NCBI GenBank assembly: GCA_013816615.1
Contig: JACDED010000019.1
Span: 1-47,227, forward strand
Source of the DNA: Bacteroidota bacterium
Lineage (GTDB): Bacteria > Bacteroidota > Bacteroidia > B-17B0 > Aurantibacillaceae
Direction: 5' to 3'
DNA length: 47,227 nucleotides
Shown piece after piece: positions 17,243 to 25,549 of the stretch. The notes beneath the pieces were generated by a model. It worked only from the letters and a program-made list of their open reading frames with translations. It was not told where the DNA came from and ran no database searches. A program made the position numbers and the translations under genes. Numbering within the stretch: position 1 is the stretch's first letter; every line of letters starts with the position of its first letter.

Positions 17243-18487
17243 TTAAACGCTCTTCAGTTCAATTACGGTTATCTCCGGCCAAATACCTAAACGACCAGGA
17301 TAGCCAAGAAAACCAAGACCGCGGTTAACGTATAAAAATTGCTTGTCCTGTTTATATAAACCAGCCCAGTTCTTATACATATATTTTATGGGGCTCCATT
17401 TAAAGCCCGGAATTTCAATGCCTAATTGCATACCGTGTGTATGGCCGCTTAACGTAAGATCAACTTCAGGGTATTCTAAAACAACCTGCATATCCCAATG
17501 ACTTGGATCATGGCTCATTAAAATTTTAAATGGATACTGTTCTGTTCCTTCATGAGCTTCCTTCATTTTACCATAACGCGGAAAACGCATATTGCCACCC
17601 CAGTTCTCAATTCCTAATAAACCAATTTTCGCTCCGTTCTTTTCAATTGGCACGTGTTCGTTCATCAACAATCTCCAGCCAAAAGCTTTTTGCTTGGCTT
17701 TAAGTCTTTCTAAGTTTTCACGCTTGGCATCTTTGCTATCCCATTGTACATAATCGCCATAATCATGATTTCCTAAAACAGAGTATACACCATGTGGCGC
17801 TTTAAGGCTCGAAAATAAATGTTCGAAACCATCCAATTCTTTTGTTTCATTATTTACAAGATCGCCGGTAAATAAAATAAGATCGGCATTTTGTTCTGCA
17901 ACAATTTCAAAGGCTTTTTTTAATCCGTCTTCATTTAAAAAAGATCCGGTGTGAATATCAGAAAGCTGAACGATCTTAAAACCATCAAATTCTTTAGGGA
18001 TCTTTGAAGAAGGCAATTTAACCTTATGCACACGGTATTTATAGGCACCGCTTACCATACCATAAATAAACCCAATTGCGGGCACAACAGTAAAGGTAAT
18101 AGCTACCTGGCTTAAAAATTTTAAACGGCTAATGCCTTCTGAAGCCGCAACTGCTTCTGCGGGTTTAGCTTTAAAAAAAGTAAACATCCATCTGAATAAA
18201 CGAATAATATCGTCTATCAATAAAAAAGTACAACCAATTAATTTACATAAAACAATTATTACAAGTATTGATGAAAGGAAACGTAAAAAAGGCGCCCAAT
18301 TTGGCGGCGGATAAACAACTGCAACAATAGCCATTAAAATACTTACGCAGGCCAAAATATAAGTTGTATAAAGTATTGCGGTTCTTTTGCCGGGAGAAAA
18401 ATCCTGGCTAAATGTTTTAACAGCTTGTAAAAAATATAATTCGATTAGAATTATTAAGGTTGAGAAAATTAAAATACGTACAAACAT
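17243..18487 (-). CDS. Membrane-anchored metallophosphoesterase, YkuE-like
   Basis: A 414-residue protein with about four N-terminal transmembrane helices (to residue ~150) and a calcineurin-like phosphoesterase domain. Metal-ligand motifs are in the standard order: SDIHTG (Asp177, His179), FTGDLVNN (Asp209), LGNHDYGDY (Asn240, His241), LMSHDPSHWD, and LSGHTHGMQLG near residue 350, with the GF/IPGF insertion typical of YkuE-type enzymes. Its substrate could be a phospholipid or lipid-linked head group at the membrane. It starts at ATG 18487 and is convergent with the barrel protein gene. Confidence 0.9.
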   Translation of the reverse strand: MFVRILIFSTLIILIELYFLQAVKTFSQDFSPGKRTAILYTTYILACVSILMAIVAVVYPPPNWAPFLRFLSSILVIIVLCKLIGCTFLLIDDIIRLFRWMFTFFKAKPAEAVAASEGISRLKFLSQVAITFTVVPAIGFIYGMVSGAYKYRVHKVKLPSSKIPKEFDGFKIVQLSDIHTGSFLNEDGLKKAFEIVAEQNADLILFTGDLVNNETKELDGFEHLFSSLKAPHGVYSVLGNHDYGDYVQWDSKDAKRENLERLKAKQKAFGWRLLMNEHVPIEKNGAKIGLLGIENWGGNMRFPRYGKMKEAHEGTEQYPFKILMSHDPSHWDMQVVLEYPEVDLTLSGHTHGMQLGIEIPGFKWSPIKYMYKNWAGLYKQDKQFLYVNRGLGFLGYPGRLGIWPEITVIELKSV

Positions 18488-18498
18488 AGAGCGTAAAA

Positions 18499-18657
18499 TT
18501 AAGCATAATGCATCATAACTATTTCTAATTTTATGTGAAAGGCAGAAGATAAAATGCGTCTTAGCTGACCGATAAATTGAGTGGCTTTACCGCCCATTTT
18601 AATATGAAAACCGACTTCCATGACTTTTGACCAGCCGGAACGCTTGATGAACGGCAT
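18499..18657 (-). CDS. Possible 52-residue basic small protein
   Basis: An ATG-started frame (MPFIKRSGWSKVMEV...) ends 11 bases before the metallophosphoesterase start on the same strand. The product is basic and partly amphipathic, with no recognised family. The stretch is richer in G and C than the surrounding intergenic DNA. An 8-bp inverted repeat (18657-18664 with 18671-18678) sits exactly at its start. It may be a real small gene, a remnant of a longer one, or a structured leader of the phosphoesterase mRNA. The rest of the 286-base gap (18488-18773) shows only a TATTTTTG element at 18734-18741 upstream of the ligase gene. Confidence 0.3.
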   Translation of the reverse strand: MPFIKRSGWSKVMEVGFHIKMGGKATQFIGQLRRILSSAFHIKLEIVMMHYA

Positions 18658-18773
18658 AAATACTCAGTTTAGTATTTACATACGAATGTTAATTAATTCC
18701 AAATTACTTCGTTTCAGCGCTCGTGCTTTCTTCTATTTTTGAATAATATTCACCTTTGTTTGTAATTTTAAGT

Positions 18774-21473
18774 ATGGCTAATAAAATAAAAATCGGGATC
18801 ATTTTTGGAGGACAAAGTAAAGAGCGTGAAATATCGTTTGCGGGAGGAAGAACTGTTTATGATAACCTGAACAAATTTTTATTCGAAGCTGTTCCCGTTT
18901 TTGTTGACAGCTTTGGAAATTTTATTGAATTGAATTGGGAATACATTTACAAAGGTACTATTCGTGATTTCTACCCACCAGTTGATTTTTTACCAAACAA
19001 TTCACGCTTTCAATTATATGCCGAAAATTTAGGCGACCTGAACGAAGGACAACAAAGCGCACTTATACAAAAGATCGGAAAAAAATTAAGTCCCTCAGAG
19101 TTAAAAACAAAAATTGATTTTGCATTTTTATGTCTGCATGGTCCTTACGGTGAAGATGGGCGAATACAAGGTTTATTTGAATATTATAAGATCCCATACA
19201 GTGGTTCAGGAATTTTAGCTTCTGCAATTGGTATTGATAAAGCAGTACAAAAAGAAATGATGGTAAGTAAAGGCTTCAACAGCCCTAAATATATTACTAT
19301 TAACAGGCAGGATTGGATTGATGGAAAAGCAAAAAGCCCGCTTAAAACTGTAAAAGAAACCATAGGCTTTCCTTGTGTTGTAAAACCCGCTAACCAGGGC
19401 TCAAGTATTGGTGTAAGTATTTTAAATTCAGATAACGAGTTTGAATTTATGAGTGCGGTTGAAAAAGCATTATTTACAAGATGGGTTGATGCAAAAGAAT
19501 GGCAGGCATATAGTGATGAAGAAAAATTTAATTATGTAAAAGTACTGGCAGATATTCGTGAAGGTATGGGCATGCCTGTGGTTATCAGTTATCCAAAAGA
19601 GTTAAATGCACCGGTAATTTATGATCCAAATAAATTAATTGATTTTTTAAATGCCAATTTAAAAACAGATGGATTTATTGTAGAGAGTATTGATGGTGAA
19701 AGCACCGTCTTAGTGGAAGGTTTTATTGAAGGAAAAGAATTTAGTTGCATTGTTTTAGAAGATGAAGAAGGTAAAGCAATTGCATTACCGCCAACAGAAA
19801 TAAAAAAAGGAAAAGAATTATTTGATTACCGTAGCAAATATTTACCGGGCCTTTCAAGAAAGATAACGCCGATCGATCTGCCAGATGCGCAAATTGAAGC
19901 GATAAGAAAAGATTGCGAAAAATTATTTTATGAATTGCACTTTGATGTCTACGCCCGTATTGACGGTTTTTTAAGTACAGACGGAAAAATATTTTTGAAC
20001 GATCCTAATACAACAAGTGGTATGATGCCATCTTCTTTTTTCTTTCACCAGGCTGCAGAGATCGGTTTAAATCCTTCGCAATTTTTAACTTTCATTATTC
20101 GCACTTCACTTTCTAAACGTTTAATTCAATCGAAAGGAAATGTAAACTATAAACATTTGTTAGATCTTTTAGATAAACAAATTCACAACGAAAAAAACGC
20201 TGCCAGCAACAAAACGCGTGTAGCTGTAGTGCTTGGAGGTTATTCGTCTGAAAGACATATTTCGGTTGAAAGCGGTAGAAATGTTTTTGAAAAATTAGCT
20301 TCTTCAGAAAAATATGCTCCCTTTCCCGTTTTCTTAACCGGTAACGCAGAGCAACATCAAATGTATCAGGTGCCAATTAATTTATTATTAAAAGATAATG
20401 CTGATGATATAAAAGAAAAAGTTGAGAGTTTTAAAGTGCATGCGATCATCAAAAAAATTATGCTGGAGTGTGAAACTATTACTCATAAATATGCTTCGGC
20501 CAATCATACTGCCGAGCCGGAAAAGTTAACTTACACTACTTTAAAACAAAAAGCAGACGAAGTGTTTATTGCCTTACACGGCAGGCCGGGCGAAGATGGG
20601 GCTATACAGGAAGAATTGGACAAAATAAATTTACCTTACAATGGCTCTAATAAAGAAAGCTCATCCATTACCATTGATAAATACCGAACCAACGAAATTT
20701 TAAAAGCTAACGGTTTCCTTATTGCCGACCATATTTTAATTTCGAAAGAAGAATGGGCAAAAGACAAAACTAAGTTTACGGAAATTTTAAAAGACCGTAT
20801 TAAATACCCTTTTATTGCCAAGCCTGTTGATGATGGTTGTAGTAGCGCGGTGAAGAAAATAAAAACATTTGAAGAGTTTGAAGCCTTTTGTACATTGATC
20901 TTCCGTACCGGTGAAGACCTTGATGCAAAAGCCGCAGAAAAATTACACATTAAACCAAAAGAAGAGTTTCCACAAAAGCAGGTTATTTTAGTGGAAGAGC
21001 TTATCAGTAAAAAAGATGCATTACACTTTTTAGAAATTACAGGTGGCATGCTTACAAAACTGAACAAGAATGGTGATATCGAATACGAAGTGTTCGAAGC
21101 CTCTGAAGCGCTTGCTGATGGTGAGATACTAAGCTTAGAAGAAAAATTCTTAGCAGGCCAGGGACAGAACATTACACCTGCACGTTATGCAAAAGATGCA
21201 AAAGACAGGCAAAAAATTAGCGACCAGGTAAAAGCTGCATTAGGTGGCGCTGCAAAAGTTTTGGGTGTAACAGGCTATTGCCGTATTGATGCTTTTGTAA
21301 GGGTTTTTACAGATTGCAGAACAGAGGTGATCTTTATTGAAGTAAATTCGTTACCCGGTATGACGCCTGCTACCTGTATCTTTCACCAGGCAGCAATTAA
21401 TAATTACAAGCCTTACGAATTTATTGATAAGATCCTTGATTTTGGCAAAGAGCGCCTTGCAACAGTTTCGTAA
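18774..21473 (+). CDS. Tandem D-alanine--D-alanine ligase fusion (two ATP-grasp modules)
   Basis: An 899-residue protein starting at ATG 18774; the longer TTG-started frame from 18756 adds six unlikely residues. It contains two complete Ddl-like modules. Module 1 (about 1-455) has IFGGQSKEREIS, LHGPYGEDGRIQG, KPANQGSSIGVS, an RIDGF strand, and LNDPNTTSGMMPSS in place of the canonical EVNTxPGMT. Module 2 (about 478-899) has VLGGYSSERHIS, LHGRPGEDGAIQEE, KPVDDGCSSAV, RIDAFV, and the canonical IEVNSLPGMTPAT. Single Ddl enzymes have ~300-370 residues. Both modules keep most ATP and metal residues. Module 1 has Asp in place of Glu at one metal ligand. Whether one or both make D-Ala-D-Ala, or ligate other substrates, is not known. 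Confidence 0.9.
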   Translation: MANKIKIGIIFGGQSKEREISFAGGRTVYDNLNKFLFEAVPVFVDSFGNFIELNWEYIYKGTIRDFYPPVDFLPNNSRFQLYAENLGDLNEGQQSALIQKIGKKLSPSELKTKIDFAFLCLHGPYGEDGRIQGLFEYYKIPYSGSGILASAIGIDKAVQKEMMVSKGFNSPKYITINRQDWIDGKAKSPLKTVKETIGFPCVVKPANQGSSIGVSILNSDNEFEFMSAVEKALFTRWVDAKEWQAYSDEEKFNYVKVLADIREGMGMPVVISYPKELNAPVIYDPNKLIDFLNANLKTDGFIVESIDGESTVLVEGFIEGKEFSCIVLEDEEGKAIALPPTEIKKGKELFDYRSKYLPGLSRKITPIDLPDAQIEAIRKDCEKLFYELHFDVYARIDGFLSTDGKIFLNDPNTTSGMMPSSFFFHQAAEIGLNPSQFLTFIIRTSLSKRLIQSKGNVNYKHLLDLLDKQIHNEKNAASNKTRVAVVLGGYSSERHISVESGRNVFEKLASSEKYAPFPVFLTGNAEQHQMYQVPINLLLKDNADDIKEKVESFKVHAIIKKIMLECETITHKYASANHTAEPEKLTYTTLKQKADEVFIALHGRPGEDGAIQEELDKINLPYNGSNKESSSITIDKYRTNEILKANGFLIADHILISKEEWAKDKTKFTEILKDRIKYPFIAKPVDDGCSSAVKKIKTFEEFEAFCTLIFRTGEDLDAKAAEKLHIKPKEEFPQKQVILVEELISKKDALHFLEITGGMLTKLNKNGDIEYEVFEASEALADGEILSLEEKFLAGQGQNITPARYAKDAKDRQKISDQVKAALGGAAKVLGVTGYCRIDAFVRVFTDCRTEVIFIEVNSLPGMTPATCIFHQAAINNYKPYEFIDKILDFGKERLATVS

Positions 21474-21492
21474 AAAAATTGTTAGTCTGTAA

Positions 21493-22020
21493 ATGCACGG
21501 TCTTAAATTATACATGCTTTTAATTGGTGGTAGGCCAAAGGGCAGATTAACAGAACAACACGATATTTATTTTGGTATTGGAAAAGAATTAAAAGATCTT
21601 ATTCCACACATTAAATTATTCTGGTCCGAAGTAAAAAACAATTTTCATATTGACGCCTGGCGCGAAGTAACAAAGGTGAATAATTATGAGATCAGCATTG
21701 CTGAAAAAAACATTGAAGCAAGTGATCTAAAATTATTTTTCATGAACCTGGGTGGTTATAAAGAAAATGAGTTTGAAGAATTTCATTATAAATCGCTTTT
21801 TGTAGGTAATACACTTGGTGATGCCACACAACAAGCAAAACAAACAGAATTTTATAAAACAACAGGCTTTAAAGGTGCTACTTCGCACATTGACGATAAA
21901 TATGCTATTGACGTTGATGATGCTTTTGCTGTTGAAGATATTCTTTCTGATCATTTCAGAAATAATTATTCAATAAAGATCATACAGGCAAAAACACAAG
22001 CTGAAGATACTTTACATTAG
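21493..22020 (+). CDS. DUF1543 domain-containing protein
   Basis: A 175-residue protein of the DUF1543 family. It begins with the conserved LKLYMLLIGGRPKGRLTEQHDIYFGIG, and a related phrase repeats later (LKLFFMNLGGYKENEFEEFHYKSLFVG). This suggests two copies of one small alpha/beta motif. No catalytic function is established for the family. It starts 19 bases after the Ddl fusion and is likely translated from the same mRNA. Confidence 0.88.
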   Translation: MHGLKLYMLLIGGRPKGRLTEQHDIYFGIGKELKDLIPHIKLFWSEVKNNFHIDAWREVTKVNNYEISIAEKNIEASDLKLFFMNLGGYKENEFEEFHYKSLFVGNTLGDATQQAKQTEFYKTTGFKGATSHIDDKYAIDVDDAFAVEDILSDHFRNNYSIKIIQAKTQAEDTLH

Positions 22021-22087
22021 GATATTTGCCACTTAAAAACATCAAATAAACAGTATTGTTTACTTACAATTCACTATTTTTACGTTA

Positions 22088-22906
22088 ATGGAATTTGAAA
22101 TTAAGCCGCAAAAAAAATTAAGCCTGGGTTTAAACGAACTGTGGGAATACCGCGAGCTTTTTTATTTTTTCACACTGCGGGATATAAAAGTAAAATACAA
22201 ACAAACCGTTCTTGGCTTTTTGTGGGCAGTATTGCAGCCATTGATCATGGCCTTGTTGTTTTCTTTTTTTCTTGGAAAAGCTATTGCAAATTACACCGAG
22301 TTGCCTCTACCCTATGCTACATTCGCCTTAAGCGGTTTAGTATTATGGGGTATATTTTCATCCGGTATAAATAATGCAGGAAATAGCATGGTATCAAATG
22401 CAAACATCATAAAAAAAATATACTTCCCCCGTTTAATTATTCCCATTTCTGCTGTACTTGTTGGGGTATTTGATTTTTTTATGGCCTTTACGGTTTTTAT
22501 TATTTATTGTTTATTTAACCATGTGCCCTTTACATGGATCGGATTGCTTTATTTTCCCCTGGCTGTATTACTTACCTGCATTGCTACATTTGGTGTTGGT
22601 TGTTACTTAGCAGCATTAAACGTTAAATTTCGCGATGTGCGTTACATCATTCCGTTTTTAGTTCAGTTTTTATTATTCGTAACGCCGGTGATTTATCCCA
22701 CAAATATTACACAAAATATTTATTTAAAAGGTTTATTAGCTCTTAATCCAATGTCAGCACCATTGGATATTTTCAGGGCAGGTATTACAAACGGTATGAT
22801 CAATTGGCAAACAGATCTTATAAGTATTGCATCATCAATAGTTATTTTTATTATTGGCCTGGTATATTTCAAAAAAACAGAAGCCTATTTTGCCGATCTT
22901 GCCTAA
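22088..22906 (+). CDS. ABC-2 type permease (polysaccharide/O-antigen export family)
   Basis: A 272-residue inner-membrane permease with six predicted helices, related to the Wzm/KpsM/TagG group that exports lipid-linked glycans. The N-terminal cytoplasmic part carries the typical ELWEYRELFYFFTLRDIKVKYKQTVLGFLWAVLQPL, followed by NANIIKKIYFPRLIIPIS and LNVKFRDVRYIIPF. Such permeases need an ATP-binding partner (Wzt/TagH-like), but none is next to it. The following genes are unrelated. The partner must be elsewhere or the gene is displaced. Confidence 0.9.
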   Translation: MEFEIKPQKKLSLGLNELWEYRELFYFFTLRDIKVKYKQTVLGFLWAVLQPLIMALLFSFFLGKAIANYTELPLPYATFALSGLVLWGIFSSGINNAGNSMVSNANIIKKIYFPRLIIPISAVLVGVFDFFMAFTVFIIYCLFNHVPFTWIGLLYFPLAVLLTCIATFGVGCYLAALNVKFRDVRYIIPFLVQFLLFVTPVIYPTNITQNIYLKGLLALNPMSAPLDIFRAGITNGMINWQTDLISIASSIVIFIIGLVYFKKTEAYFADLA

Positions 22907-23026
22907 GCTTTTTTGAGGATAATTTTAACCACTTCTTTACTTTAGTACCACAAAATAATCATTTGTACTCTTTCTGTTTTTGGCATGATTTTTTGAGTAA
23001 AAAAGGGTAAACAAAAACGAAGTAAA

Positions 23027-23476
23027 ATGAAAAATGATATTTCAGTAAAAGTAAGCACAATTATTAACGCGTCTGTTTCAACTGTTTGGGAAGCCATAAC
23101 AAAACCGGAAATAATAAAACAATACTTTTTTGGAACAGATACCATTACCGATTGGAAAGTTGGCGGGCCAATAAAATTTAAAGGCGAATGGGAAGGAAAA
23201 ACCTATGAGGATAAAGGAACGGTCTTAAGATTTGAGCCAAATAAAATGCTGCAATATGATTACTGGAGTTCCATGTCGGGCATTGAAGATAAACCTGAAA
23301 ATTACGTGAGGATCTCATATATTGTTTCCGGAGAAAAAAACAAAACCACACTTACCATCAGCCAGGAAAATATTCCTGATGAAAAAACGAAAGAACACTC
23401 TGAACAAAATTGGAAAAAAGTTTTAAATAGTTTAAAAACCCTTTTAGAACAAGGCGTTAAAGATCTATCCATCTAA
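23027..23476 (+). CDS. SRPBCC / AHSA1-like domain protein
   Basis: A 149-residue START-like fold protein of the AHSA1 (activator of Hsp90 homologue) group. It opens with VSTIINASVSTVWEAITKPEIIKQYFFGT, followed by WKVGGPIKFKGEWEGKTYEDKGTVLRFEPNKMLQYDYWS, which lines the hydrophobic cavity. A C-terminal helix (WKKVLNSLKTLLEQG) closes it. These proteins bind hydrophobic ligands; no ligand is known here. It ends 10 bases before the dehydrogenase-like gene, a possible co-transcribed pair without an obvious functional link. Confidence 0.88.
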   Translation: MKNDISVKVSTIINASVSTVWEAITKPEIIKQYFFGTDTITDWKVGGPIKFKGEWEGKTYEDKGTVLRFEPNKMLQYDYWSSMSGIEDKPENYVRISYIVSGEKNKTTLTISQENIPDEKTKEHSEQNWKKVLNSLKTLLEQGVKDLSI

Positions 23477-23486
23477 AATATCATAT

Positions 23487-24878
23487 ATGAAACATTTATT
23501 ATTTACCTTAAGTTTATTTTTATTTTTTGCGTTTAAGATCAATGCGCAATCGGTTATTCAAATAGGTTCAACAACAGTTAATGTTGATACGGCTTATTCA
23601 GGTGTTGATGTTCCATGGGAAATCCTATACGGCCCCGATAACTATTTATGGGTAACTGAACGTAAAGGACTTGTTAGCCGTATTGATCCTGTTGCACATA
23701 CAAAAACAGTTATTTTAGACCTAACGGCTTCCATCTATGCGCAATCTGAAGCAGGTTTGCTTGGAATGAAGCTGCATCCGAATTTTGCAACCATTAAAGA
23801 GGTTTTTTTAGTTTATACTTTTGGCTCAAGCGCAACAAATGCAAAAGAGCGTCTTGTAAAATATACTTACAACAATACCAGTTTGGTAAATCCACAAATT
23901 CTTATTGATAGTATTGATGCAGATATTAATCACAACGGATCGCGCCTGTTATTTTTACCCGACGGTACTTTATTAATGACAACGGGTGATGCATTAAATA
24001 CAGCCAACGCCCAAAACTTAAATTCAAAAAATGGAAAAGTATTACGTGTAAATACAAATGGAACAATTCCTGCAAATAACCCGTTTCCCGGAAGCTATGT
24101 TTACACATATGGCCACCGTAATCCACAGGGTTTATTGCTCACGCCCAACGGTACCGTATACGAATCTGAACATGGTCCATCAAATGATGATGAATTTCAA
24201 ATTTTAGAAAGTAGCAGAAATTATGGCTGGCCAAATGTAGAAGGCTTTTGTAACCTTGCTGCTGAAATAACATTTTGTTCGGCTAACAATGTAAAAGAAC
24301 CTATTTTTAACTGGTCGCCGACTATAGCCCCGGCAGATCTTATTTATTATAGTAATCCGGGCTTTCCTGAATTTCATGATAAAGTAATTATGGCTGTTTT
24401 AAAAGATAAAAAATTAGTAGCAATGCAATTAAATGCTGCAGGAACACTTTCTGTATCGCAGGCTTCTTATTTAACAAATATGTTTGGAAGATTAAGGGAT
24501 CTGTGTGTTGGCCCAAATAACGAAATATACATTGCCACCAATGGAACAAATCCTACTAACCCTTCGCCAAATATTAACCAGATAATTAAGTTGACACCGC
24601 CAAATACTGTTTCTGTAAAAGAAATAAAAGCAGGTTATAATACATTGGTGTATCCAACAATTACTAAAGAAATTATAACTGTTGAATTAAATAATCCTGA
24701 GGCAGAAGACTTGGCTTTAAAAATTAGTGATGTTACAGGAAGTATTGTTAGAAAGGATAAAGTATCTTCGGGTAAACAGCAGGTTTCGTTAAACGGATTG
24801 CCCCAGGGCATTTATTTTTTAACGCTTCATGATCTTGACAATAAACAGGTACTGATCAAAAAAATAATTAAAGAGTAA
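23487..24878 (+). CDS. Secreted PQQ-dependent sugar dehydrogenase-like protein with T9SS sorting domain
   Basis: A 463-residue exported protein. Signal peptide to about residue 20 (MKHLLFTLSLFLFFAF, then NAQS). Residues about 30-370 match the six-bladed glucose/sorbosone dehydrogenase propeller: VPWEILYGPDNYLWVTERKG, SEAGLLGMKLHPNF, HNGSRLLFLPDGTLLMTTGDA, NGKVLRVNTNGTIPANNPF, YGHRNPQGLLLTPNG, ESEHGPSNDDE and RNYGWPNVEG. The last ~75 residues are a T9SS type A sorting domain (VYPTITKEIITVEL to GIYFLTL). Soluble relatives oxidise aldose sugars using PQQ. Sugar specificity is unknown. Its stop is directly adjacent to the convergent next gene. Confidence 0.9.
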   Translation: MKHLLFTLSLFLFFAFKINAQSVIQIGSTTVNVDTAYSGVDVPWEILYGPDNYLWVTERKGLVSRIDPVAHTKTVILDLTASIYAQSEAGLLGMKLHPNFATIKEVFLVYTFGSSATNAKERLVKYTYNNTSLVNPQILIDSIDADINHNGSRLLFLPDGTLLMTTGDALNTANAQNLNSKNGKVLRVNTNGTIPANNPFPGSYVYTYGHRNPQGLLLTPNGTVYESEHGPSNDDEFQILESSRNYGWPNVEGFCNLAAEITFCSANNVKEPIFNWSPTIAPADLIYYSNPGFPEFHDKVIMAVLKDKKLVAMQLNAAGTLSVSQASYLTNMFGRLRDLCVGPNNEIYIATNGTNPTNPSPNINQIIKLTPPNTVSVKEIKAGYNTLVYPTITKEIITVELNNPEAEDLALKISDVTGSIVRKDKVSSGKQQVSLNGLPQGIYFLTLHDLDNKQVLIKKIIKE

Positions 24879-25397
24879 TTATTTATTTAACTGTACGTGC
24901 CCTCTGTAGATCCTGTTTTTTATTTCGTTTGTGTAGGCAACACTATGAGTGAACCAACGCTTTTGGTTGTCAAAAGAAATATGAGCAATTGGCATATTCA
25001 AAGCGCTTTTGTTTAATGTAACAGCATCTGCTTCTTCTATCAATTCAGTATCAAAAGCAAACTTATAATAACCTTCATTCTCATTTTCCAACCTTGTATC
25101 TATACTAATAGTGCGGCATACATACCCTTCCTTTAAAATTTTAACGGTATACCATCCATTTTTTTTAAGATCAAGTTTAAATTCATTATTTCCTTTAATA
25201 ACTTTTGTTTCTATTACTTCATTTTTACGCATTAAGTTGATAGTATAAGTATTAGAGGAAAATTTTTTAAGCTTTAAGATCTTGCCGCTTAATTGTAAGC
25301 AAGAATTAGTGTCAGGAGTTTTAATAAATGCTTTTGCTGTTACCTGGAAAAATCCGATGATGATCAGTAAGGTAATTTTTGTTGTAATTGTTTTCAT
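24879..25397 (-). CDS. Hypothetical secreted protein
   Basis: A 172-residue protein with a signal peptide (hydrophobic to about residue 22, TAKA). The mature part is a short beta-rich domain (LQLSGKILKL, TYTINLMRKNEVIETKVIKGNNEFKLDLKKNGWYTVKILKEGYVCRTISIDT) that resembles carboxypeptidase-regulatory-like or surface repeat modules. A more helical C-terminus follows (NMPIAHISFDNQKRWFTHSVAYTNEIKNRIY). I do not recognise a named family. It is convergent with the dehydrogenase gene with no spacing. Confidence 0.7.
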   Translation of the reverse strand: MKTITTKITLLIIIGFFQVTAKAFIKTPDTNSCLQLSGKILKLKKFSSNTYTINLMRKNEVIETKVIKGNNEFKLDLKKNGWYTVKILKEGYVCRTISIDTRLENENEGYYKFAFDTELIEEADAVTLNKSALNMPIAHISFDNQKRWFTHSVAYTNEIKNRIYRGHVQLNK

Positions 25398-25549
25398 TCT
25401 AAATTGTATTTATGCGTTTTAACCTTGGTGTAAAATTCTACATAATAAAAAGCGGAGAAAACCCTGGTTTATTTAAAAAACTACGGATGTAAGATTTTGG
25501 CTGTTTTTGGTGGGGAATTACGCTCTTTTTTATCAAAAAATCATCCTAA

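Noticed and set aside
20636-21172. A 178-codon open frame on the minus strand within the Ddl fusion gene
   Set aside because: It is antisense to clearly conserved Ddl motifs and has Ser/Phe-rich low-complexity composition, typical of a shadow of an AT-rich gene.
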